A DNA stretch of 64,000 nucleotides from Hirudo medicinalis (lineage: Eukaryota > Annelida > Clitellata > Hirudinida > Hirudinidae): positions 266,332 to 330,331 of the forward strand of contig MPNW01000108.1 in NCBI GenBank assembly GCA_011800805.1, given 5' to 3'. The position numbers were made by a program, and so were the translations under genes. Positions 35,430 to 46,545 of the stretch are shown here, in pieces (positions within the stretch are counted from its first letter, which is position 1; each line of letters starts with the position of its first letter). The notes under the pieces are model-generated. The model was given only the letters and a program-made list of their open reading frames with translations. It did not search any database and was not told the DNA's origin.

Positions 35430-38400
35430 ACCGTGTTAGTGGCAAGGCATGGCTTGCCAATGGTTTGTTTATTCGAAAAAATAAATAAATAAAATTATTG
35501 TTATTTAAGAAATTATTGAAGACGGTTGTTAGTAGCAAACATTTTCCAACATTATTCGATAAACATTTTAAATTTGGAAAATTACAAATTCTTGTTATCT
35601 GCAGTCATAACAGTCTGAGGAGCTTGATAAGATATAATAACATTCAAATAATTAATTACATAATAACATTCAAATAATTAATTACATAATAACATTCAAA
35701 TAATTAATGATGTGATGCTGGAAATTTTGAAAATATTTTGATTGGGGTCTGAGAATTAAAGTGCTTGGAAAGAATCGCCGTTTGGATAAATATCGAGAGA
35801 CATATTTTTGCCAAGACATGTAAATTTTACTAAATTAGTTCAAAAATTCTATTTTATTGTAAATAATTGTGAATAAAAGCAGTCAATAACAGAGGAAGTT
35901 AATTTTTTTATTATTTGCTATTTAATCAGTTGTTGGTTTATGTTCCTGTTTTTTCAAACTCTTAATAACACTTGATGTTTGTGTTCAATGAAGGAAGACA
36001 TTTCAGCAACAAAGGAAACTAATTTCAAATTAACCGCCACCAACTTTCTAAAAATAAATCAGCATAGCAACCTAATTTGAAACTTAATGAAGTGAAAATT
36101 GTGGTCAGCAGCATTTCCTACGATATATTTACTAAATTAATTTATTTTCAGTGTATTAGTTCAAAATTATAAAGATAAAATCAATTTAATTTTACAAATA
36201 GTTTGCAAGCACTTATTAAATGTAATCATTATTTTAAATATTCTTAATTACAGTAATAATAATTTTAATATTAATTATTGTTAATAATATTTTTATTGCA
36301 TTATTAGAAAGACATTAAATGAGATGTGAAAAGATCACTTGATTCAGCAGCTGACTGACTGATGAATTTTGAAGCATCAATTTCTGGAGAAATGTGCATG
36401 AATGTGTCGTTCAGACAGTGGTGACGATGACAGGGGATGATGACGATGGTGGTGGCTGCGATGGTGATGATGATGATGATGATGGTAACGGGATGGATTA
36501 GGAAGAGGACATGGTACCCATTTGATGGGCTCAACGCAAGGTTAATTAAGTACTTAAGCTGTCTTTGGGCATTTGTTCCTGAACCTGTGTTATCGCTCAC
36601 TTGAGTGATTTCCATTCTGCTATTAAAACACGGAAACAATTAATGAATCCAGGTTTGAAATATTTATATGCTAATCAATGTCGACAAAACGCAAAAGCAA
36701 TAATTCAGATGTTTTAATTTAGACAAATGAACTGATTTAAACCAAGGAGGTAATTCAACAATTCATATAAAGGCTTTGGTTTCATTTCCAATGCTTAATC
36801 CACGATGCTCCCAGGTGATTCATCATTCTTTGGCTCTTCTTATCGTCTCCTTTGCTGAGAATAGTGATTCATTTACATCACGACTCGTTTACAAGGAATG
36901 TTTTTTGCGATTTATGTCACTGATTTTAATTATTTGAAATAATAATTAAGAAACAATTCTTTTCATTAAATTATGATTTTAAATTAATTTCATCACTTAT
37001 ATTGCAATTGTAATCACAATTAGCCGATCTTTTGATTGCCTTATGTATCCGGGTAGGTATTGTAAGCACTTTTTAACGCGAACATTGTGAAAGTTGCCGT
37101 TACCATTGCATGCAGGAACGCAACCTATTCGGTTAACATGCTAACGTTTGTTTTAGTTTGTTTTATTTATTTATTATTCAATTGTTTCAATTCATCAATT
37201 TTATCGTACATTTATTTTCCTACTATTTACTGCATTGTCAGGCCAAACCCACTCGCTGCCAAACGCACTCTGGTTGCCACCAGAGCATTCGAGCACCACC
37301 TTTGCTACTTCTCTGAAACTCCTTCTTACCTTTGCTTTCTTTGATGATGTTTTACTGTAAAGGACAAGCGCTTAATGGTGTCACACTCCAAAAAGTTGAA
37401 GGCTCAGAGGAGCCTCTAAAACGAATCAGGACATTCCAGTAACCAATCCTGAAGAAACTTCAAAACTGTGACAAAAAGTATATCCGGGAATTTTTTAAGG
37501 TCAATCACAGTGAGTGGGAATCTCAGCAGAGCTAACTGTTAAAACTGCTAAAAGTTGCATTGATCCAAGAGTTCAACTCAGGTTTGACACGCGATGCCTG
37601 CTTCAAGTCATCGAGGACCACAGAAATAAAATTTCAGTACCAACTAAGTCCTCAGCAGGTATATTTGATATCAAACAGCATTCAATGTTCAAAGACAAAC
37701 AACTTGAACATTAACACGTTTGTTCTGTTCTTTAAAAACTGCTTCTCATTAGGCTTGTGAAATGAGCTGTAATGAAATAATAAATATGAGTACTGCTTTT
37801 TCTGATTGCTAATAAACATAGTAACTAACATTGCAAAAGAAAACAATCTTCTGATTCAACAATCAGAGTGTGTTTTGCTATTTTGTTAAATGACCCCCTG
37901 AAAGCACCACAAATTAAACCTAACTTCGACAGAGTTGAGCACGTCCTAAATATTAATACTTTTAATGAATATTATTAAAATATTAAATATTAATATTTTA
38001 ATGAATATTATTATAATATTAAATATTAATATTTTTAATGAATATTATTATTATTCCTAATTTTTATTGTAGCTTCTCCATAACAGGCATCACTTAATGG
38101 AGGGTTGGAGGACATTGATCTCAAACTTTCATTTTTAAGAAACACTACTGTATGCAATTTCAATAATTTCCATTGGAGTGGTCCAATGGAAAAGATGTCC
38201 GCAGACTGTGCTTGAGATGTTCCTTGAAACGTCTGAAAAGAATCATTTAGTTGTTGTTAACGACAAAAATTAGAAATTCAAGAAACTAAACAAAATAATG
38301 ACAAACACGACCTCAAACCGGATTGCATGTCGTCATTTCAGGAAAAATCGGACGATTCCTGCCTGAATTTGCATGAAAAAACAATTGATTTAAGTGGTGA

Positions 38401-40770
38401 TTCTTGTTCATTTCGTAGTTTCAGTGGCTCGCAATTTATGTGTGGATTCACTTCATCAAATCCGGCAATTAATTGATCTCGAATAAAAATACTTGAACAA
38501 AAACATATTAATTATTAATTAATTATTAATTATTATTAATATATGAATAAAATCTTGAAACTCTAAAATTAATAAAAATTAATCAATCAACATCAATTAC
38601 TTATAGATTCAATCAATTATTTATCACATCAATCGAATTAGTCAATTTATCGCATCAATCAATTGCTTATAACTTCAATCAATTACTTGTAACTTAAATA
38701 TTTGTAACTTCAACCAACTACTTTTAACTTCAACAAATTACTGATTTCTTTTCAAATTGAAAGTCAAGCAAGTCCTTCAACTTCCAATCTCGATGTTGTC
38801 GATGAGGAAATAACTGGAAACATAACACATTGAAGTCTTTATTTTGAGTCACAAATACTTAAAATGTCGCCTGTTGAAACCTCACAACGACATGCAATGG
38901 AGGCCGAATCCAAGAATCCAAGAAAGAAAATTGTCCCGAAATAATATTTCAAAAGAGAAATATTTTTGGATAGGCTGTCCTTCTCATTCTTAATCAATCT
39001 GATCGCATTGTGCTCTGTCTGTCCATTGCATTGTATTGTATTGTATTATATAGTATTGCATTGCAGTTTTTATATCAATTTTTACTAAATTAATTTTATT
39101 TTTATGAATACAAACGTAAATGTCAGCAAAATGAAATATAACATCATATTCTTATTTAAAATTAATGAATCTATTAACAAATTATGATTTCGTTACTTGT
39201 GGAAAGAAACAAATATTTATTTTGTAAAAAAAAATGCTTCGCGAAAGATTTAAAATTAAAAAGAAAAAATTATGGTGAGTAGAAATTTGCTGTGAAAGTC
39301 CAAAATGGCTGTTTGCCGAGCTGAAGGAGGTCAGAAAGAACCTTTCAACGACCGATTTATGTTGATTGTTTGTGCTGTCTTCATTGTCAACTTCAGGACA
39401 AATTCGGTTTTGGAAAAAAATTATCTTAGAAATTATTGGAATAATCGAAGGTTAATCGGATTATTCTTAAAATTATTCCTAAGTTAATCTAAATTATTCT
39501 TATTCAATATTTAAAGTTTCTGGAAGATGTGACCAAATTAATTATTGATGGCCAAATTCAAGTTAGAATACAAAGCTACTTAAACATGGTCATCCTCGTC
39601 GTCATCATTATCATCATCCGGTCGACGATGCCGAACCATAAGATCAACGATCTCTTCTTTCCTCGCATCACTTGCCACCAACTTCGAGGAAGTAATTACA
39701 GCGCCATTTCTTCCTAAAACAATTTTCTAGCGCTATTGAGAAGATGATTTTCAGTATTAAGTTTGAGCAGAACCAGACATGGGTACTTAAGTACCAATTG
39801 TACTCAATTGTAGTAGGACCTTGAGCTCTTGTACTTGGTCCCATGTCTGAGTAGAACAATTCAAGCATCACCAGCAACCAAACCTCCGTTCCAGGTTAAA
39901 ATTATAATCATTTAATGCAATATTCTAGTATTCTTTTTATGTCCTCGGAGCTCCAATTTAAAGAATTTTCGAAAAACTAGGGAAGTTCTCCTGAGTTGTT
40001 TCCTCTTTAAAAAAAAATATAGCAAAATAATATTTATAATTATTCAGTAAATAAATAAATTCACAAAAATCAACAACATATTTCGACCAAGTTGCATTCA
40101 TTTTTGCATTGAAAACTCATTCTTTGCAGAAAACATCTCCTTGGAAATATGTTCACTGAGATTAAGGATGAAATTCCCTCTGCAGGAAAATGAACCTTGG
40201 AAGCTTTAAAACTTTTAAAACTTAAAATTTCAAACTCAGCCATTTTCGAAGAAGAACAAAAAACTTCCTTTAGTTACTTAACTTTAGTTATTTAAATGGG
40301 TTTGTGGATATTCGTTTTTTAAGGCGCTTATTTTTATTGTTTATTTCTGAATTTCATTCTTCATTTTATCTTAAAAGTATCCATTTTAATTCCGTGTTTC
40401 TTGAGAACACGACATTTTACTTCAGAAAGTATTTCTGAGGGTAATTTAATATTCAATTATTATAAAATTATAAATTTAATTATTCAATTCTTCACATTCT
40501 CTGCAAGTCCTTCATAGTTTCGCTTTATCAAAAAATTTTCTTCGCTCAATTCCTTGATGCTGAAATGAAAATATGAAATGAAATTTTGATAAGAAAGACA
40601 AGATTAGGATGCAATTATTAAACTTACTTCAACGGAACGAGATGTGACGCCTACTGGTTGATTTCGTATCATTTCAGTTTGCTGATATTATTATTACCAA
40701 GTAATGATTAAATAATTATATTATATTATATTTTTAATGAAATAAATATTTATTACTTGAAAATAGGGTC
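35430..40770. other. Gene-poor AT-rich region
   Basis: Only short unsupported frames. Visible structure: a 23-bp repeat ATAACATTCAAATAATTAAT plus TAC three times at about 35637-35710, an imperfect GAT tract at about 36425-36485, a dispersed-element tail at about 37040-37135, and a duplicated AATATTATTA-type block near 37960-38050. I support no gene here. Confidence 0.55.
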
Positions 40771-40774
40771 ATCG

Positions 40775-40940
40775 TTCAATGGCTTAGCCAGGATTTTAAA
40801 ATCTGTCGATGTAGGGGACAATTTTTTTCTATATGCGTATAAATATTACAACAGTAAAGTATAGTAATGGTGGATTATACGAATTTAGAATAATAGCGAG
40901 GCGCAAACTGACAGGGGTGGGGGTCTACGCCTAAGTCATC
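40775..40940 (+). mobile_element. hAT-like MITE, copy 1
   Basis: Starts CAATGGCTTAGCCAGGATTT and shares with 61750-62110 the strings AGGATTTTAAAATC, AAATATTACAACAGTAAA and CAAACTGACAGGGGTGGGGG. The CAGTGGCGTAGCCAGG-like start is known from nonautonomous hAT elements. No coding capacity. Confidence 0.6.
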
Positions 40941-42044
40941 GTTTTTTGACGTGTTTCAAACTTCGCTCGACATTCTCCATCCTCATCTGGATTTATTTGA
41001 ATTGTTTGATGCTTGTCAAACTGTGAAGCTGAGGTTTCCAACTTCAAAAATGCTTTAAAAGCATTTGATTTTTATTGTCTTAAAACCTCAAAATGGTGGC
41101 ACATGCCACCCACAATGGTGACCTTGTGATGTCCATGTGTACTTCAGCTCAAATATCATTATCAACATGAATGAAGATTTCAATTTTATTTCTTGATCAC
41201 CTCGAAAGCCAGGTATAAATTAGCAATTAATTTAATAAATTAAAGAACATGTTGATGCAGATTCGGTTATTAATACGATGTAATAGCTTTCAAGTTGACG
41301 ACGTTTGCGTGTCAGTTGATGGACATTATAAAAGAATTAACCTTCGTAACATTTTAAAATATTATCGTAAATTAAGTGGCAATATACGATTTAGTCGCGC
41401 TTATTTCTAACTTCCTACTCTGTTATTCCATTGTCAGCTTCTATTCCCCGTCGCTAATTTGAATTAGTTGGTAAAATATAATTTGCTTGCTTCACTAAAC
41501 TTGTGAAACGTTTGAAATACGAGGATATGAGTTTAATGAGGAAATATTTCTGCGATTCCTTAGATTGCTATTTTGTTTTAGTTTTTTTTTGCGTTCGTAA
41601 ATCGCATTAAAATGCTTCCAGAACTACCTTCTCGATGTGTTCCATAATTCCTGATCCAGTGGAACACATTGCATTAGAGACATCTTGAAATAAATTCTGC
41701 TTGGTAAAACTTTGGAGCTGTCGCATTTTCTCTAATGTCTTTAACATTTCTTCATTTCTTTTACTTTTGACTATAGTTTCAGTTGCACGTTCATTTTAAT
41801 GAGTGATATGTGCACTTCAGCTCAAATATCATTATCACCATGAAACGGTGTAATTATAACTTTTCTGAATATAACCGTAAAACTATTGATTTTATTTTTG
41901 TCATTTTTGTCAATTGCACCAAAAAAGTAAAACAAATCAATGCTGTTTATAAATTTACGTGCCCGTACCATCATGATACACTGCACTGCATTGGACACAC
42001 AAGAACAACGCTGGCAAAAAGGTTGACGATGCATGTCCAAGTGT

Positions 42045-42446
42045 TAATAACAATAATAAATAACAATAATAATAATAATAGTTAATTTATAATGCGCCAT
42101 TTGCATAGCGTCAGAGGCGCCTTGTGTCTTCATTAGCTTCATGTTGGTGTCCTGAAAATGTGGGTTTTCAGGTGACGTTTGAAGAGCTCCAGGGATGGTT
42201 GATCTCTTACTTGGGGAGGTAAGGCATTCCAGACAGCAGGAGAGGCATAAGAGAAGCCTCTGTTGATGAGGAATGATTTGTGAACTGGTTGGTGTAGTTG
42301 AATGGTGGAAGATGAGCGAAGACCAGATGCATGGTTGCGGAGAAGGAGGTGTTGGAGATAGGGTGGGTTGGATGTCGCGAGAGTTCGTTATGTCGTGAGG
42401 GCGATTTTGAAGATGATGCGATTATGGATCGGTAGCCAGTGCAGTT
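42045..42446 (-). mobile_element. LINE 3' end inserted into the Penelope-like element
   Basis: The minus strand encodes LHWLPIHNRIIFKIALT, then after one in-frame TAA YLQHLLLRNHASGLRSSS, RGFSYASPAVWNALPPQV and LELFKRHLKTH, stopping at 42141-42139. This is the classic C-terminal reverse-transcriptase tail of CR1/RTE/Jockey-like LINEs. The 3' UTR carries GCGCCTCTGACGCTATGCAA and ends in a TTATTG/TTA microsatellite at 42045-42080. 5'-truncated. Confidence 0.88.
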
Positions 42447-43147
42447 AAGGAACATTTGAGGACTCATCAGATTCATATTAATAGAGGACTTCTTGATGAT
42501 AACACAGAAATTTTACGCACCGAAAGTTGTCCTTCAAGGCTTAAACTGTATGAAGACTTATTCATCTCTCGTGAAAAGCCTCGCATTAATATGCAGAAAG
42601 ATTTCACCGATGGCACCTTATCATTGTTTAATTGTGTTAGTTTTCCTATCAAAGTCAATATGAAGGTTGGCACCAGTAAATTTGTATCAACAGTTGATGG
42701 TCATCCTGCAATTCCTGATTCAGTGGCTGCACAGTCTCTTCAGAATAATTTTTCTGTCAAATCTTTTCATGATGGTGATATTAAATTAAAGGCACCCCAA
42801 CAAAGACAGTGCATTGACAAGCAAAACTTGTGAAGTAGTTGGAAAAACTGGAGTAATCTCAGATGTTGTAGTTGATGGATTTGTTTCTGGTGTTAATTTG
42901 GATATCACTCAAGGCTTCGTTTGCTCACCTGAATGACAATGCTTTCATCACCGTCAGAAGAAAACGGTGATACATTGTAACCGCATCTGTCGCCTTTGTT
43001 GCAATTTAGAATTGCTCTTCGACATTTTATCTTTTGTGTTATATTTTAGTTTCATTCCTATAATCAAATATTTGACATTTGCATATAAAATTTTAATTCC
43101 ACATTTAAATATTCATGTAACTGTCACTTTAAATTTTCGTATTTTCT

Positions 43148-43197
43148 TATTATCCTGACGATGGCCATGGAGGTCGAAACTGATCAGTCGGTTATTA
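43148..43197 (+). ncRNA. Candidate type I hammerhead ribozyme of the Penelope-like element
   Basis: CTGACGA at 43155-43161 matches the core CUGANGA. Stem II is GGCC/GGUC around the loop AUGGA. The second core GAAA is at 43176-43179. Stem III is ACU/AGU with loop GAUC, and the cleavage triplet GTC ends at 43189. Stem I pairs weakly (C-G, U-G, A-U, mismatch, U-A, A-U). Penelope-like elements are known to carry hammerhead motifs. The fold was drawn by hand. Confidence 0.55.
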
Positions 43198-43621
43198 AAA
43201 ACTACAAATGTAGATTTAATGACAAAGTTTTTTCGTTCTTAAAACAGTGCAAGCGTAAAACTGAAAAAGCAATGTCCTCTAAATGGCGAGCTTATTTTAA
43301 CAAAACTTGTTTAAAACGATTTTATTTTTCATAAACCATTTTGAATATTTTTTCCATTTTTAATTTATTCCATTTATTTCCATTTTTTAATTTATTTTTT
43401 TTAATCAATAACAATTTTAACCATTTTTAACATGTAGATTATTAACTCATTTGCAGGTAGTTATAAATTATATTGCAGACATATATACGAATGCAGGTGC
43501 TTATGTAAATCCACTTTTCATGTCGCAAATAAACACCTCTGCAAACACGTCGATTGGGTCAGAACAGCGTTCTTATATCGCTCGAATTAATTGATGTTGA
43601 ATAAAAATAATTCACTACAAA

Positions 43622-44390
43622 ATGCAGGGAACTCCAGGTTTTTATTTAAATTTTAATTTTCGCTCAGTTACTTTAATAAGATGTTTGAATCCATTCATCC
43701 TAAACAGAATTTTTCGACTTAAAAGACGAGACTCAAGCCAAAGAATACTTGAAGAATGTGAACATCGAATATCAATTCCAATGTTATCACGAAAAGCGAT
43801 ATGATGGTTGCCACAGATTAGCAAGCTTTTTAGAAACAATAAAAAAAGATTGGGAGGAGGCTCACAATGTTTTTCAGACAAACTGCATAGAAAATAAATA
43901 TGGACCTAGTTGCTTTAAACTTGGCAATTACAGGCTTTTAGGAAGAGCTTGTCAGAAAAATGAGGAGGACGCTCTGAAATACTTTGAGTTGGGATGTGAG
44001 CAGAAGCATGGAGAAAGTTGTCACAATGCAGCTCTTATGCACCAGGAAGGCAAGACTAAGGACAAAACAAAAGACTTCGTTAAGGTAGAAGATTATCTGA
44101 CCAAGGCTTGTGACAACAACGACATAATGGCCTGCTATCGACTCAGTAGCTTGTACATCCGGGGAAAGCTCTTTCCCAGAAACATGGAACTGGCTTTCAA
44201 ATATGCCTTGAAAGCTTGTGAACGTGACAATCCTTATGCCTGTGCAAATGTCAGTAGAATGTACTTGCTTGGAGAAGGAGTTGAGAAAAATGAAGAAAAA
44301 TCAAAACATTTTAAGGACAGAGCTATGAATATTCACAACAGTGCAAAGGAGAATGGTATATTTTCAGGTGGTAATGTTCCTCAGAAGTAA
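43622..44390 (+). CDS. COA7: COA7 cytochrome c oxidase assembly factor, 232 aa
   Basis: Mitochondrial Sel1-repeat protein that supports assembly of respiratory complexes, chiefly complex IV. Exon 1 is only 43622-43637 (ATG, donor CCAG|GTTTTT), followed by a 70-bp intron. Exon 2 is 43708-44390. Joined in phase they begin MQGTPEFFDLKDETQAKEYL, and the length of 232 aa matches the vertebrate protein (231). Sel1-like repeats with paired Cys are clear: FQCYHEKRYDGCHRLASFLE, YGPSCFKLGNYRLLG, GESCHNAALMHQEG, DIMACYRLSSLYIRG and PYACANVSRMYLLGEGV. The stop TAA (44388-44390) overlaps the poly(A) hexamer AATAAA at 44389-44394. Upstream, 43201-43621 shows no other gene. Confidence 0.96.
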
Positions 44391-44394
44391 TAAA

Positions 44395-46190
44395 TACAAT
44401 TACATAATTGACTTTCTTCAATGGTTCAGTAAGATTGAAAGTTAATTGATTCTGGTATTGAAAAGATGTTTGTGATCAATAATATAAATGAACTATTTAT
44501 TATTATTATTATTGTAATAGCTTTAGGTATCACATAACAAATGATCAAGAAAGTTTTTTTTAATTCACTTGGCATTTCCATGGGAATTTATAACTTCATA
44601 TTTATTTGCAAAAGGTAATTGTTTTATCCTCTCAATCCTGGCAGACCATCACAATAAGCAATAATATTCAGTTAACCAATTTGCATTGATGGAAATATGT
44701 ATAATGATGTAATGTTATGATGCTTTAAGAGATGCAAGACAAAGGAGTTTTGTTGTAAATCCTCAATTATGGGAAATTTGGATTTATTTTAGTTTGGATA
44801 AAAGTATCAATTCCATTTGCAAGTGAATGGAAAAGTGATGTTAGCAACTATCCTCATGTCTTGTTTGTTAAGGTGCTTTAAGATGATCAATATGGCCTCT
44901 GATTTTAGATTATGTTCTTAGTTTGTACTTAAATTTCATTACATTCGTAATTAGAATCTTCATGCTAATTAAAGAATTGCAAAAACTATCAATTATATAT
45001 CTGGAGATTACTAAGTGCGTTATGAGTTGTGCACCAGACCGTCCTGAAGAAAAAAGGGAACATGCTGAGTTTTAAGTTCAGTTAATTTGGTTATGCGGGT
45101 GTGAAAATAAAACATTCTGGTGGTGGAATTTCCTCTGAAACGTTGAGGACGAGAGGACCGTTCGCCAGGGTACTCGCGTAAATTGAAAAAAGCAAGAGAT
45201 ACCGAAAAATTGTCTAATTGGGCGTGCATGCATTTAAAAAAAAACGAGAATTAAGCAAATTTTAAAAAAGAAATGAAATAAGTACGAGAATCACAGATTT
45301 ATATTGAAGTGAAGCATTCTTCATAAATAAACTCAACAAAATTAGTTAAACTTTGAACTTAAAGTTAAATTAAAACGCAATATTTTTTATTTGAACTTTG
45401 CTTTTAAGAAACTGTTGTTTGGAAGACGTTAAGTGCGCCATAAGCAAGGAATTTCCAACCGAGTTTTTAAGGTTTAAAAAGTCACTTGATAATAAAATGG
45501 CGGGATAAGAGTTGTTAAATTGAAATGCTATTTATGCAAAAATAAACACGCAGAACCGAATTATTTCATTAAAATACAATTGATTGAAATACAAATTGCT
45601 TTTCTTAAGCACTGGTTCTGAATCATCTGATATTTCTGAAGGTGTTGAGGTCGATGAAGATTTTGGTGTCCTGTCAGTAATATAAGGTGGCATCAGAGGT
45701 TTCAGGTTGCATTTATTACTTACCTTAAAAACTAGGAATCATCGAATATTGTTTAATTAGTTCACAAAAATAATCATTTGAGCTATTTAAACCTTTTCAT
45801 TACATTTAGCCTCGGCAAGATATCTATCTTCTGAAAGCAATCATTTTGAATAATGTGAATAGCTTTTCGATTTTGGTTTTGTGAAAGTTTGCTTAGAATA
45901 TATGATGAGTAAGGCGTGAGATTAATCTCTTTAGTCTAAATTTAGACTAGCACATTTAAATATCTTTTAAACATCTTCAAATAAATTTGACACATTAAGA
46001 AATAAATTTGAAACTAAATTCTTGAACCAATGAAACTAGAGAAAGAAAGCAGATTCTGTCACTTTCCTCTGAAATGGTTGGATTAATCATAGATTCAGGG
46101 TCGAATTCCAAAGTTAAACGTCAAAATTATTTGGACCTCGACAAATTTACTTTAGTTTAGAATTGAAATTTCTTTAATAAACATCGAATT
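44395..46190. other. Intergenic stretch
   Basis: AT-rich with only short unsupported frames and a short ATT run near 44497. Nothing else seen. Confidence 0.5.
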
Positions 46191-46194
46191 AATT

Positions 46195-46545
46195 CTTTTT
46201 GAAAGATCTTTTTGGTAATTTTCCCAAGGGCGCAGTGTAAACCCAAGCTGGGTTGAAGACGCAAATGCAGCAGCTTAGGCTATCGCTTGCTACCACGAGC
46301 CATCGATGTTTTGCTAGATCCACCAAAGGAAGATATTGGTGTAAAATAAATTTCTGGGTAATTGGGGTAGTCCAGGCTCGGCTGGTACAGGCTCCTCCGG
46401 CGCGTTGACTCTGAATTGCAGTACAACCGGGAATGGCCTTGAAAGGTAGACCTGCTCCAAATAAACTTGTCATTCAACTCACATTAATACAAACACGGGT
46501 TGCGGACACGACATTTAACGACTGCTACTTGTACTGTCGCATCTT
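46195..46545. mobile_element. GC-richer island ending in the ACACGACA-TTACGACT repeat
   Basis: About 46200-46480 is clearly richer in G+C than its surroundings. It is followed at 46493 by GGGTTGCGGACACGACATTT and AACGACTGCTACTTG, the dispersed block also found at 15460 and 34690. I read it as a decayed dispersed element. Minus-strand frames across it are open but match nothing I know. Confidence 0.4.

Larger units (their letters stand above)
41867..43200 (+). mobile_element. Penelope-like retroelement remnant with GIY-YIG endonuclease
   Basis: The plus strand encodes VKQINAVYKFTCPYHHDTL, then LHCIGHTRTTLAKRL ending in MHVQ: the YKF and CIGHT strings match the GIY-YIG core of Penelope-like elements. 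Coding resumes at about 42447 with LRTHQIHINRG and LKLYEDLFISREKPRINMQK, matching the distal catalytic Glu and the KP.IN.Q end. Between them lies an inverted LINE insertion (42045-42446). A partial 40-bp duplication (TTCAGCTCAAATATCATTAT) occurs upstream at about 41150 and at 41817. A hammerhead-like fold lies near the 3' end. No reverse-transcriptase core is visible in this window. Confidence 0.8.

Noticed and set aside
46189..46477. 94- and 65-codon minus-strand frames
   Set aside because: They overlap each other in different frames and sit in what appears to be a dispersed element.
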